From NCBI GenBank assembly GCA_030427725.1, contig JAUICV010000004.1:1-51340 (forward strand): a DNA stretch of 51,340 bases, written 5' to 3'. Below the pieces are notes generated by a model that was not told the origin of the DNA, searched no databases, and saw nothing but the letters and a program-made list of their open reading frames with translations. The DNA comes from Chlamydiia bacterium (GTDB lineage: Bacteria; Chlamydiota; Chlamydiia; Chlamydiales; GCA-2402025). How positions within the stretch are numbered: the first letter of the stretch is position 1; the number at the start of each line of letters is the position of its first letter. Positions 1 through 8,339 of the stretch are shown one piece after another. A program made the position numbers and the translations under genes.

Positions 1-95
1 GGATACACCTGATTCCATTCCGAACTCAGAAGTTAAGCTCTTCATCGCCGATGGTACTGTGCACAAGAGCACGGGAGAGTAGGTCGTCGCCAAGT
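1..95 (+). rRNA. rrf: 5S ribosomal RNA, 3' part (5' end outside window)
   Basis: The first ~95 bases match the conserved 3' two thirds of bacterial 5S rRNA: the CCGAACTCAGAAGTTAAGC loop B/helix III block, the CGCCGATGGTACTG block and the GGGAGAGTAGG loop E/helix IV block are all readable. The 5' strand of helix I lies before base 1. A strong terminator follows within 20 bases, so this is the end of an rRNA operon whose 16S and 23S genes would lie upstream of the window. Confidence 0.95.
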
Positions 96-112
96 ATTTA
101 TTACAATATCTC

Positions 113-147
113 AGGCCACACAACATATGTTGTGTGGCCTTTTTTTT
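113..147 (+). terminator. Rho-independent terminator of the rRNA operon
   Basis: A perfect inverted repeat with 14-base arms (AGGCCACACAACAT then its exact complement, 113-140) is followed by a run of T reaching 147. It lies 18 bases after the 5S rRNA end, as expected for an rRNA operon terminator. Confidence 0.93.
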
Positions 148-291
148 GTCTTAATTTAAATATCATTTCCTTATCTTAAGTAGTGCTGAAGCAGATTTCA
201 AGCAAGTCGCTTTTTCAGAGGTATCTGTAGATATAATAAATAATTTATTAGCATGCATGACTCATAAATATTAAACGATACAGGAGCCTTT

Positions 292-1909
292 ATGAGCTAT
301 AGATGTAAAGTTTGTTTTTTTATCCTAGCGATAGGTTCTCTATCGAGTCTTTTTGGGACGGGTACAGTTGGAAGTACTTATACATTTGATCCTGATACTG
401 ATACCCCTCTTCAAAAGAGAAGAATCAAGCATTCTTCAAGAGAGTCACCCTTTTCTAATGCAAAATGGTTTTTCAAAAGATGTTTCAATTATTAATGATT
501 TAGGTAGAGAGTCGAAACTAGCTGGACAGGTTGATCTTGTTGATAATATTGTTTTGCCAAATGGTGATTGCTTTAAAATTGGGATTTATAAAAGACATAA
601 TAGAGAAGAGGACAATAACTATAACGGATGGATATTTGTTTCGGGTAAAATTGCTGATGCGGATTATTGTAAACCTACACTTATTAGGGCTGTCAACTTT
701 AGCTTAGAACCAGCGTCTCCTCGAAGGTATAATGTATCTGCCTGTAGATTATCAGATTCGGAAATAATTGTGGCTAGCATATCTAGAAGGCCTGAATTTG
801 CTGTACCAGCTACTAGAATTGATATTATATCTAGGTAAATTTCTTCTGGTGATGGAGTCATTGTCAATCCAAAAGATCCTGTCGCTAACAATCAGGCTCC
901 GTCTACTGAAGATTTCTCAGGAAAAATGCGCTTTTATCTCGCCCAGTCTCCTAAAAGAGTTTTTGTAACATATTTGCAAAATAACACAGTTGCATTAACA
1001 GTCCAGAAAATAAATGGTCCGATTTTAACTCAGCTTTTTGATAGATCAAGCAATACATTTTCTAATTATCACCGAATTGAAGGAAATTATTCCTTAGATG
1101 ATGTGGTAGCTGACGCTAATGGAAATCTTACATATTTTTTCAGGGGAGTAAATAATGGCATTGCATAGACTCAACATAGAGATATAACTACAGGCTTTAG
1201 AGGTAGGAAGAAACTGTTTAGCGATGCTAATGATGGAAAGGTCGATTTTGTTAGCGGTGGCGTTAGCCCAAATGGAAAAATAAAAGCTTCTTATGTAACG
1301 AGTGATAAGAATGCTTATGTTGTTACTTTGGACGCACAAGCAGCTAATCCGCAAGAAACAGCTGTGATAGAAGAAGTCACAGAAATCTCTTCACTAAGTA
1401 TGAATAATATTGGATATGCTCTTTTTCACTATAAAACTCTTCAGGGTATTAAGTTGTTTCGACAGATGGTAAACTATGATGGAAGTTTACAACAGGGCTA
1501 TGAAATTAGTACACTAGCGCCACGTAGATTTCCAGCAGTTGTAAGTATGGATTGGACTTCTAGAAAAATAATTGATACAGAGGGGCGAGCTGTATCAGTT
1601 GGTGTAAATGAAAGCGTCGGGGGTGGATTTGTCGCTTCATATTTTAGAGTAGATTCTATAACAGCTGTCGAAATGACTGGAGAATTTGTTACTAAGCTTG
1701 GAGATAGTACTTTGATTTCTCCATCGGATGCTTCTGGAGTGTCAAGGATTAGAGCTCCAATCTTGATTCCTCTTTATGTTGGTGATAATAGGCTGTTTAG
1801 CTTAGATGGAAATAATAAAAAAATAGAATGGTCCTTTACATTTTTTGATTCAAAAAACGAGGTGCGTCGGCAATATGTATTATCTGAAACGATACCTTTG
1901 CAGCGCTAA
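292..1909 (+). pseudogene. decayed gene for a ~540-residue secreted protein of unknown function
   Basis: The reading opens at ATG 292 with a typical signal peptide (basic start, then CFFILAIGSLSSLFG) but that frame ends with TAA at 493. Coding continues one frame over from about 400-480 and runs to 1909, interrupted only by TAA at 836-838 and TAG at 1166-1168. Between these stops the frame has no others and reads like ordinary polar, beta-rich protein (for example GWIFVSGKIADADYC and YFFRGVNNGIA). One frameshift plus two substitutions would restore a single exported protein. I recognise no domain. An alternative is several separate small genes, but the pieces after the breaks have no convincing ribosome-binding sites and a terminator follows only at 1975. 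Confidence 0.7.
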
Positions 1910-1974
1910 AGAACAGGAATAGTTTTAGCTCGAAGTCGCACATGATTAGTTAAAAGAGCCACTTTCACGTTAGA

Positions 1975-2017
1975 GAAAACAATGAATGTAAAATAAATAT
2001 TCATTGTTTTCTTTTTA
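1975..2017 (+). terminator. Rho-independent terminator
   Basis: GAAAACAATGAAT (1975-1987) pairs perfectly with ATTCATTGTTTTC (1999-2011) around an 11-base loop and is followed by CTTTTT. It closes the decayed gene that ends at 1909 and separates it from the small-gene cluster starting at 2182. Confidence 0.8.
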
Positions 2018-2097
2018 TTAAATATTAAAAAATATAAACACGCTCTATTAAACAAAAGATGTTTTAATACTTATTATTTCAATATGTGGGTTTTTCG

Positions 2098-2127
2098 TTG
2101 TATTTACATACTCTTTTATTATATACT
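2098..2127 (+). promoter_or_regulatory. putative housekeeping-sigma promoter for the small-gene cluster
   Basis: TTGTAT (2098-2103), an 18-base spacer and TATACT (2122-2127) lie about 55 bases before the first gene of the cluster. AAGGAG at 2170 then serves ATG 2182. The preceding terminator supports an independent transcription start here. The call is from sequence pattern only. Confidence 0.5.
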
Positions 2128-2181
2128 GTTCGCATCAATAAATTTTATTTTTTACAAAGTTATGACTTTAAGGAGTATTAA

Positions 2182-2499
2182 ATGAGTTTTATAGACTCAG
2201 ATACAAGTTGTTCTAGCGTAGACAAGATAGCTCATCATATTGATCAAATGACGATTGTTGAAGATAATCAAGCAGATCAAGTGAATGAAATGTTACAAAC
2301 TAGTCCCGCTCTAACAGACAAGAAGGTTGGAGATGTTTGTAGTAAGAGAGGTTTACCAAAGGGTAAGTTTCGCAGTAAATCTAAGCCTCAAAATAAGGAC
2401 AATCTAAAAATTTCCAACATTAGAACGTTTAAGCATAAGAAGACTGCGGTTAAGGAAATTCCATTCCAGGACTTTTTAAAGGGCGCTGTTCTTTTTTAA
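2182..2499 (+). CDS. small basic protein of unknown function, possible effector
   Basis: This 105-residue protein has no recognisable domain, signal peptide or membrane segment. The first 45 residues are polar and acidic; residues 55-90 are strongly basic with two Lys/Arg clusters (KRGLPKGKFRSKSK at 55-68 and RTFKHKK at 81-87), followed by a short hydrophobic end (FQDFLKGAVLF). AAGGAG lies seven bases before the ATG. It is the first gene of a run of seven small same-strand genes. The basic clusters resemble nuclear localisation signals, but nucleic-acid binding in the bacterium would look the same. Confidence 0.7.
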   Translation: MSFIDSDTSCSSVDKIAHHIDQMTIVEDNQADQVNEMLQTSPALTDKKVGDVCSKRGLPKGKFRSKSKPQNKDNLKISNIRTFKHKKTAVKEIPFQDFLKGAVLF

Positions 2500-2556
2500 T
2501 TAATAATTAATTTCAAATTATCATTTGTTAAAAATAAATCAAAAGGAGAAGGGTAT

Positions 2557-3009
2557 ATGTCAGTAGAGTCAATTGGATTTTGTGGGATCACTCAAAGCGA
2601 GGCAGATTTGAGAGAATGTGGTTGTGGTAAGAATAGGCTTTTCAAATCACGGAGCGATCTAGATTTAAGAATATTAAACGTAAAACGAAGGTGCTTAGAA
2701 GATCTTTCTGAAGAAGGCTCAGAGAGAGAAGTCTTAGGATCGGAGGAGTCTTTTGTATATTCGTCAGATAATGAGTCATTCAATGGTATCGACGATTTAG
2801 AATTTGAAAGCGATATTGCTGATAGTTTTTTTATTACTGAGGAAGATTCTTCGAATGAAGAAGAAAGCGTTGTTTCAGCTAGCTTTCTATCTGATACTTT
2901 ATCAGAAGTAGATAGTGATAATGGCAGAGAATCGAGTAATGTACCTGGTCCGGAGGATTCTGATGTAAGCTCAAGTGACAGTGAACTGAAAAGCTATATA
3001 GTCATATAG
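2557..3009 (+). CDS. small acidic serine-rich protein of unknown function
   Basis: A 150-residue protein with a ribosome-binding site AGGAGAAGGG just before its ATG. Residues 1-50 are mixed and contain CGITQ and ECGCGKN; from residue 55 on it is very rich in Glu, Asp and Ser, with many S-x-x-D/E motifs. The stretch VSASFLSDTLSEVDSDN followed by SSSDSELKSYI aligns by eye with VSATFFFQDLSDVDDNQ and SSSSDENPELEAIM in the acidic gene at 4096-4662, so the two look like diverged paralogues. Composition predicts disorder. No function is assigned. Confidence 0.65.
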   Translation: MSVESIGFCGITQSEADLRECGCGKNRLFKSRSDLDLRILNVKRRCLEDLSEEGSEREVLGSEESFVYSSDNESFNGIDDLEFESDIADSFFITEEDSSNEEESVVSASFLSDTLSEVDSDNGRESSNVPGPEDSDVSSSDSELKSYIVI

Positions 3010-3108
3010 TAGTTAAGTCGATAGCCCAAGACCTATGCAATATGATTTTAGTTTTAATTAAGATCATTTTTGCTAGGAATTTTCTTTTGCTTAATTTTTT
3101 TGTTTTGT

Positions 3109-3150
3109 TTGTGTAAACTGTTCTCCCTTGGTTATATATATTTGGGAGAA
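3109..3150 (+). promoter_or_regulatory. putative promoter overlapped by a 7-base inverted repeat
   Basis: TTGTGT (3109-3114), an 18-base spacer and TATATA (3133-3138) precede the gene at 3159. TTCTCCC (3121-3127) and its complement GGGAGAA (3144-3150) flank the -10 box; the right arm is also the only purine-rich stretch that could act as ribosome-binding site. The arrangement could be an operator or a structure hiding the binding site. This is pattern evidence only. Confidence 0.35.
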
Positions 3151-3158
3151 ATAAGAGA

Positions 3159-3539
3159 ATGAGTGTCCAGAATTCAGCAAAACGACCAAATTCGGCTTGC
3201 AGTGACTCAGACAATGTTCATATAAGCGCTGCTTCTAAAGAGCAGTGGAAACAACAACAAGTTTCGGCAAAAATTGACAGTTTTTTACGTAGAGAAGGTT
3301 GTATTAAATCCTCCTTTGGACAGATTAAAACATTTAACTCACCTGTCGCAAGTGATGATGAAGATGATATAGACGAGATCCCACAACCTAAAAGATCTTT
3401 TCAAATTCACAAACCACTTCAAGAGAGTAAGGAAGCTTCTGCTAAGAAGGGTAAATCAGATATTGAAGAGTCTGAAAGACAACGAGCTTTTATAGCTGCT
3501 GTCACCAGAAAATTTGCTGAGTTGGCTATTAAGTCTTAG
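3159..3539 (+). CDS. small charged protein of unknown function
   Basis: This 126-residue protein follows the putative promoter at 3109. It carries an acidic patch DDEDDIDE (residues 66-73), then a basic region (PKRS at 77-80, KEASAKKGK at 91-99) and a C-terminal amphipathic segment (FIAAVTRKFAELAIKS). The order acidic patch, basic patch, short hydrophobic tail recurs in several neighbours. There is no signal peptide or membrane segment and no recognisable family. Confidence 0.6.
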   Translation: MSVQNSAKRPNSACSDSDNVHISAASKEQWKQQQVSAKIDSFLRREGCIKSSFGQIKTFNSPVASDDEDDIDEIPQPKRSFQIHKPLQESKEASAKKGKSDIEESERQRAFIAAVTRKFAELAIKS

Positions 3540-3570
3540 AAACCATAATTTATAAGCTGAAATTTATTAT

Positions 3571-4065
3571 ATGAGCATTAGCACAGATTCTTTATGTAAG
3601 GTGAGAAGTTTCGATTCTAAAGAAGATGGGATTGATGATTTTGATTCTTTAGATAAAGAGCTACAACAAATTACGAGTAAAATTGCATCCAAACTGATTG
3701 TTGCTGCGCAATCAAACCCATCGCCAGTTGATTCGAGATCTTCCTTATCTAGATTCACAGGTCAACGTGCTGATGAGTTAGATTTTCTGGAAGATAGCTC
3801 TGAACAAAATACTAGTTTACCTAGACCAATCCCAAGTTATCAAAGAAAAGTAAGCGCAAAAAGGTCTGGTAGGTCTAGAAAAAAGGCTGATTCTAGGTCT
3901 TCAAAAGAAGCTAAGTTTCAAGGACAAAAGGTGAAAGTAATTGAGCAAATTTCTAGGAGCGATGTAGTTGTCTGCGATGATTTTTCTTATGATCAAAACT
4001 TATCTAAAAAACCTATGACACAGACTCCAGAGCAAAGCGTGCTTGCTAATTTATTAAAATTTTAA
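3571..4065 (+). CDS. small basic protein of unknown function with NLS-like segment
   Basis: A 164-residue protein starting 31 bases after the previous gene, with only a weak ribosome-binding site visible. The N-terminal 80 residues are acidic and contain a helical stretch (LDKELQQITSKIASKLIVAAQ). Residues 91-118 are dense in Lys and Arg, including KRSGRSRKK at 97-105, which resembles a classical nuclear localisation signal. The protein ends in a short hydrophobic helix (SVLANLLKF). No domain is recognised. Confidence 0.65.
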   Translation: MSISTDSLCKVRSFDSKEDGIDDFDSLDKELQQITSKIASKLIVAAQSNPSPVDSRSSLSRFTGQRADELDFLEDSSEQNTSLPRPIPSYQRKVSAKRSGRSRKKADSRSSKEAKFQGQKVKVIEQISRSDVVVCDDFSYDQNLSKKPMTQTPEQSVLANLLKF

Positions 4066-4095
4066 AACTAAACAATTAACGGAGAGGTAAATTAA

Positions 4096-4662
4096 GTGAC
4101 TTTTTTTGTTTCAGGTGGATCTATGAGCTTACCAGATCTAAGGGAGCTGGAATGGGAAGTTAATGGATTAGAGCGTTCTTTTAGCGAAGGAGCTCAAGTA
4201 GGTGAGCTAAATTTATTGAACAACGAAGAAGAACAATGGAATAATTTAGTAGATCTATCTGCTGAGATAGAGACGCAAGGTGACGAAGCGTCTGATACCC
4301 ATAGAGAGCAATCAAATATTGTTAATCAGTTTTGGAGAAATAACAGTTTTGAGTCATACTTTGACACTCATCCCGTCAGAGACATTACTGAAGAAGAGCT
4401 AGATGCTATTGTAGAAGAAGATGCAGAAAGTTATATATCTGAAGCCTATTTGATGCAAGGGCATAGAGTTGTAGAAGATGATGATGGAGATAGCGAGGTC
4501 TCTGCAACTTTTTTCTTTCAAGATCTTAGTGATGTAGATGATAATCAAGAAGTTGATGGATCTGAGTCTAGTTGTGAAAGCAACCTAAGCTCTTCTAGCG
4601 ATGAAAATCCTGAGTTAGAAGCTATTATGGCTAACATAGATATCAATAAGGGAAATGGGTGA
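4096..4662 (+). CDS. small highly acidic protein of unknown function
   Basis: GTG at 4096 is preceded by GGAGAGG with good spacing and gives 188 residues; ATG 4123, preceded by GGTGG, is an alternative giving 179. The product is strongly acidic (EEELDAIVEEDAES, VVEDDDGDSEVS) and serine-rich towards the end. It resembles the acidic protein at 2557-3009 over its C-terminal half. Its stop overlaps the start of the next, basic gene (TGATG at 4660-4664), which suggests translational coupling of an acidic and a basic partner. Confidence 0.65.
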   Translation: MTFFVSGGSMSLPDLRELEWEVNGLERSFSEGAQVGELNLLNNEEEQWNNLVDLSAEIETQGDEASDTHREQSNIVNQFWRNNSFESYFDTHPVRDITEEELDAIVEEDAESYISEAYLMQGHRVVEDDDGDSEVSATFFFQDLSDVDDNQEVDGSESSCESNLSSSSDENPELEAIMANIDINKGNG

Positions 4663-4964
4663 TGTCAACAACTCCAGTAAATAATAATTGCATTTCTTTT
4701 AACAACCCATATGATGCAGATGTAGAAACTTCAAGTGATGATGAAAGGATAAAAAATTATTTTATATTCAAATCCTATAGTAAAGCAACATCTGCTTCCA
4801 CACACGTTGCTAAGAGGATAGATCTGAAAAGTAGATTCAAAGGGAAAAAATTCCGAAAAAAACTTTCTAAAGGAAAATCTATTTCTAAACAATTTTTAAA
4901 GCTGCAAATAGGAAGTCTTTTGAAGGATTCTCATGTAGTATCTAAAATTAGTTCTAATAGTTAA
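4662..4964 (+). CDS. small very basic protein of unknown function with NLS-like segment
   Basis: ATG 4662 overlaps the TGA of the upstream acidic gene, giving 100 residues; GTG 4659 in the same frame is possible. The first 30 residues are acidic and Asn-rich, and residues 51-80 are extremely basic (RFKGKKFRKKLSKGK at 58-72). The end is a short amphipathic helix (FLKLQIGSLL). Overlap with the acidic gene suggests the two products are made together, perhaps as a charge-matched pair; that is inference. Confidence 0.65.
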   Translation: MSTTPVNNNCISFNNPYDADVETSSDDERIKNYFIFKSYSKATSASTHVAKRIDLKSRFKGKKFRKKLSKGKSISKQFLKLQIGSLLKDSHVVSKISSNS

Positions 4965-5035
4965 TAGCTAAGTTGCCTAAAATGTTTTATTTATGCATAC
5001 TCTGTTGTTATTAATAATAACTCAAGGTTTTATTT

Positions 5036-5533
5036 GTGTCTTTATTGTCTAATGTAGAACATAAGAGAAGATTTCAAGAAGTTCAATCTACAGGTGTGCA
5101 GGATCAATCATCATTGGGCTCTCAAGAGTTGGTTAAAAGTGTTGCAGACAAGGTTTTCTCTGAAGGCTTAGAGGCAGAAGATAATAAGAGGAAAAAAACA
5201 TACAATCCAGATAGGGATTTATCTGAAACTTTGAGTGAAATGTCTTTCGAGAAAGCCAAAAACTCCAGTTCATCAACAATGGATTTAGAGCAAGATGAAA
5301 TGCCTTGTCCTTCAAAAAAAGAAGAGGGTGAAAAACATTTTAGTAGGAAAAGATCGGTTGCGAGTAAATATAGCGCAGCTCAAATTTTTGGACTGGTCAC
5401 TTATACACGGGCTGATGCTAAGATAGATCCTTCGCAGGTTCAGGCTCCAAAACAAAGGGATTCTTCCAGAGAAAATAAAACAGATTGGATTAATCTTTTT
5501 AGATGTGATGAAGATATATCCGATCTTTTATAA
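5036..5533 (+). CDS. small charged protein of unknown function, last of the cluster
   Basis: This 165-residue protein uses GTG 5036 with AAGG eight bases upstream. Two basic clusters, KRKK (51-54) and SRKR (103-106), are separated by an acidic serine-rich region (SSTMDLEQDEMP). The C-terminal part contains AAQIFGLVTYTRADA and ends acidic (DEDISDLL). There is no export signal of Sec type, no membrane segment and no known domain. It converges on the minus-strand transporter at 5546. Confidence 0.65.
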   Translation: MSLLSNVEHKRRFQEVQSTGVQDQSSLGSQELVKSVADKVFSEGLEAEDNKRKKTYNPDRDLSETLSEMSFEKAKNSSSSTMDLEQDEMPCPSKKEEGEKHFSRKRSVASKYSAAQIFGLVTYTRADAKIDPSQVQAPKQRDSSRENKTDWINLFRCDEDISDLL

Positions 5534-5545
5534 CTAAGTTAAATT

Positions 5546-6475
5546 TTAAGCTTTCGTAGCTTTCTTTATGTAGCCTTGCTTGAGCTCTGTTTTATAGACA
5601 ATCCAAAGACCGAAAAGAACAATACCTGTTGATCCAAAGATGATCCAAGAAGGCTTTTCTCCAAGTAATATCCAGCTGTTAATTGATGCAAAGATGGGGC
5701 TTAAAAGCCCAGCAAAAGACATAAATGTTGCAGTGTATCTCTTTAGCATATAGCCATAAAGATTATAGCAGATGATGTTTGACGTAACAGTAATCGCTAA
5801 TACTGCTCCAAAAAATGGTAAGAAATTACCAGCAGCTATAGGCCATGGGTTCCAGCTATCATAGAAAAATGATTGAAACAGCGCCATAACTCCACCTAAA
5901 ATCATACTAATGCCATTGGCAAGCACTGGAGACATCTCTTGGTCTTTAACTAGTAATCTTAATAATATCCAACCGTAAACAGCAAATAAAGCGGCTCCTA
6001 TGACAGAGAGGTCTGCTAATGTTAAAAAATTAGAAAAATTGAATAAAGTATCTGAACCTGGCTGAGCGAATAAAACAGGCAAAAAGCCTATAAATCCAAT
6101 TAAAAGACCGAGGCATTTTTGTAGGTTTAATTTCTCCTTAAAGTGAAGGTAAGAAAATAAAATCGTAAAAAATGGAGAGAGGCTGTAGATAAAACAAGTT
6201 TTAGCAGCTGAAAGTCGTTTTAAACCATAGTACTCACAAATATTCGTTAAAAAAACACTAAAGAACCCTAAAATAGCCAGGGAAAGCCATTGTTTTTTTG
6301 ATAGTTTGACGGATGACTTTTTCTTAATCCATATAAACCCTGTCAAAATGGCTCCTGCAAGTAACATTCGAAAAGATGTTAAAAAAACAGGGGAGGTGTA
6401 TTCGAGCGCAATTTTTGCTAAAGAAAAGCATGAAGACCAAATAAAAAATAAAAGACAAACTAAAAAAAGACTCAT
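5546..6475 (-). CDS. EamA/DMT-superfamily metabolite transporter
   Basis: A ~309-residue inner-membrane protein with ten predicted hydrophobic segments in the two-fold EamA repeat pattern; the first repeat includes FRMLLAGAILTGFIW and the last ends in LLGEKPSWIIFGSTGIVLFG, typical of this family. I place the start at ATG 6475 (MSLFLVCLL) rather than the upstream TTG 6484. Family members export or exchange amino acids, nucleotide sugars or cofactors; chlamydiae use one DMT protein for S-adenosylmethionine uptake, but the sequence does not fix the substrate here. It lies 62 bases after tgt on the same strand and may be the last gene of that operon. Confidence 0.9.
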   Translation of the reverse strand: MSLFLVCLLFFIWSSCFSLAKIALEYTSPVFLTSFRMLLAGAILTGFIWIKKKSSVKLSKKQWLSLAILGFFSVFLTNICEYYGLKRLSAAKTCFIYSLSPFFTILFSYLHFKEKLNLQKCLGLLIGFIGFLPVLFAQPGSDTLFNFSNFLTLADLSVIGAALFAVYGWILLRLLVKDQEMSPVLANGISMILGGVMALFQSFFYDSWNPWPIAAGNFLPFFGAVLAITVTSNIICYNLYGYMLKRYTATFMSFAGLLSPIFASINSWILLGEKPSWIIFGSTGIVLFGLWIVYKTELKQGYIKKATKA

Positions 6476-6537
6476 AAACACCAAATAAAAAAAACTTAGG
6501 AGAGTATATCAAAAAAAGGTAAGGATAGCAATAAGGG

Positions 6538-7671
6538 TTAAATTTTATCTAAAAGAATATCTTGTCTATAGCGCTCCATAAGCCTAACCATATAAGATAA
6601 ATTGTGAATAGAGCACAGAGTTAAAGCTGTAAGTTCTTTAGCTTTAAAGAGGTGGTGCAAATATGCTAAAGAATAATGTTTACAAGTGTGGCATGGGCAA
6701 TGTTCTTCAATAGGTGTAAAAGTTTGTTTTAAAGAACCTTTGGTAAGCTTTAGGGGACCCTTTTCTGTAAAAGCCACTCCATGCCTAGCTGATTTTGTAG
6801 GATAGCTACTATCAAAGGTATCTACACCAAATGGGATACATCTCTCTAGGGAAGTCAAGTCTCCAATTCCAAGCAAATGGTTTGGTTTATCTTTAGGAAG
6901 TTTTGGCATCGTAAATTCTACAAGTTCAAAAAGCTCTTCTTTGGTTTTTCCTAAAGAGCCTCCAACCGAATAGCCGTCAAACGGTTCGTTTGAGAGTGTA
7001 TCAATACTTTTTTTACGAAGCCTTTGATCAATGCCTCCGTGAACAACGGCATACATGGCTTGACCATTGGGACTTTTTAAGTGTTCTTGCAAAGACCTTT
7101 TTTCCCACTCATGGGTTCTATCTAAAGATTTTTCTAGTTTTTTTTGGTCTATATGGTAGGGAGGAAGCTCATCAAAAGGAATAATGATATCAGCTCCTAA
7201 ATCTTTTTGAGCTCTTACTGAAGTTTCTGGAGTTAAGAGAAGTTTTTGGCCGTCTCTATATGATCTAAACAAGACACCATCATCATTAATTTTTAATACG
7301 CTGTTACTAGATTTTTTCGTACCCTGACTTTTAATTTCTGATGCAACAGATCCATAAGCTAGACTAAAGACTTGAAATCCTCCTGAATCAGTGATAATGG
7401 GCATTGATCTGTTGATGAATTCATGAAGGCCACCTGCTTGTTTAACAACTTCAGTGCCCGGCTGCAAAAGGAGGTGATAGGTATTACAAAACATGAGTTG
7501 TAGTCCGATCGAGGAGACTAAATGATTATCTAAAGACTTGAGCGTTCCATTGGTCCCTACAGCCACGAAATTTGGGGTATCAATAATCCCATGGGGAGTG
7601 TGTATACGACCTACGCGTGCATGTGATTTTTTGGACTGGTGAATAAGTTCAAACCTAAATGGTTCAGTCAT
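6538..7671 (-). CDS. tgt: queuine/preQ1 tRNA-ribosyltransferase (TGT)
   Basis: TGT exchanges guanine 34 of GUN-anticodon tRNAs for a queuosine precursor. This 377-residue protein has all family landmarks: TDSGGFQVF (D95), the nucleophile aspartate in DTFDSSYPTKSARHG (D287) and the zinc site C325, C327, C330, H356 (CPCHTC and SIHNL). Bacterial enzymes that use preQ1 usually have GGLAVGE in the base pocket; here the equivalent is GGSLGKT (237-243), closer in feel to queuine-using enzymes. Its start overlaps the end of the queuine transporter gene by four bases, which fits salvage of host queuine rather than synthesis. Confidence 0.96.
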   Translation of the reverse strand: MTEPFRFELIHQSKKSHARVGRIHTPHGIIDTPNFVAVGTNGTLKSLDNHLVSSIGLQLMFCNTYHLLLQPGTEVVKQAGGLHEFINRSMPIITDSGGFQVFSLAYGSVASEIKSQGTKKSSNSVLKINDDGVLFRSYRDGQKLLLTPETSVRAQKDLGADIIIPFDELPPYHIDQKKLEKSLDRTHEWEKRSLQEHLKSPNGQAMYAVVHGGIDQRLRKKSIDTLSNEPFDGYSVGGSLGKTKEELFELVEFTMPKLPKDKPNHLLGIGDLTSLERCIPFGVDTFDSSYPTKSARHGVAFTEKGPLKLTKGSLKQTFTPIEEHCPCHTCKHYSLAYLHHLFKAKELTALTLCSIHNLSYMVRLMERYRQDILLDKI

Positions 7672-8339
7672 ATAGATTCCTGGGGGACTTTAAGATATTT
7701 CTGAGAGAGTTTAATAACGGGGCTCATACAGGCTAAACAGAGAATCTTAATCATGTAGCTAATTAGCATAATGTGTAAAAGATTGTGCATAAGGCCATAT
7801 AACCCTAGAAAAGAAAAAGAAAGAGTATCAATAGCTTGCGAGATAGCAATGGCTAAAAAAATTGAGAGCGTTTGAGGGATCGTTTTCAGCTTTTTTGCAT
7901 AAGATTGTAACTTTAAGCATAATTTTTGAGAGAAAAAACAAACTAAAATAGATGAGAGCATAATCCGAGGAGATGAAGAAAGGATGTTTTTGTAGCTTTC
8001 ATGCATTACATCATGCTCACTTGGAATATATGCTAAATGCAAAATGCTGACCAATGAAAAGAGGCCCAGTGTAAAAAAACAAAGCCAAACAGCTTTTGTG
8101 GCAAGCTTTTCTCCAAAGTAGGTCTGAATATAACAAAGAGATAAAAAGCATCCGATTTCATAGGCATCAGAGCATGTTACAGTCCAGTAAAAAAACTCAA
8201 TTTGCTTTGTAACAAAAAGATTGGCAAGAAGAGCTAAAAGACAAAACGTAATAACAAGAGCTTGTTTACCAAATTTCAGTGCTAGGGTGACAACTCCAAC
8301 TAAGAAGAGGCTATGGACAGCAAATAAAGACTCGTTCAT
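7668..8339 (-). CDS. yhhQ: YhhQ/VUT-family queuine precursor transporter
   Basis: A 223-residue membrane protein with about six hydrophobic segments and the family signature SQAIDTLSFSFLGL (Q and D buried in a membrane helix). YhhQ proteins import queuosine precursors; in Chlamydia trachomatis the YhhQ homologue is reported to import queuine for its TGT. The gene abuts grxD (stop 8340, start 8339) and overlaps tgt, so transporter and enzyme are translationally linked. The start is ATG 8339. Confidence 0.9.
   Translation of the reverse strand: MNESLFAVHSLFLVGVVTLALKFGKQALVITFCLLALLANLFVTKQIEFFYWTVTCSDAYEIGCFLSLCYIQTYFGEKLATKAVWLCFFTLGLFSLVSILHLAYIPSEHDVMHESYKNILSSSPRIMLSSILVCFFSQKLCLKLQSYAKKLKTIPQTLSIFLAIAISQAIDTLSFSFLGLYGLMHNLLHIMLISYMIKILCLACMSPVIKLSQKYLKVPQESI

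Noticed and set aside
836..1168. In-frame TAA and TAG as recoded sense codons
   Set aside because: A frameshift is also present in the same gene and all intact genes use these stops normally, so decay is simpler.
2182..5533. Small-gene cluster as a prophage or integrative element
   Set aside because: No integrase, terminase, capsid, tail or replication gene and no flanking direct repeat was seen.
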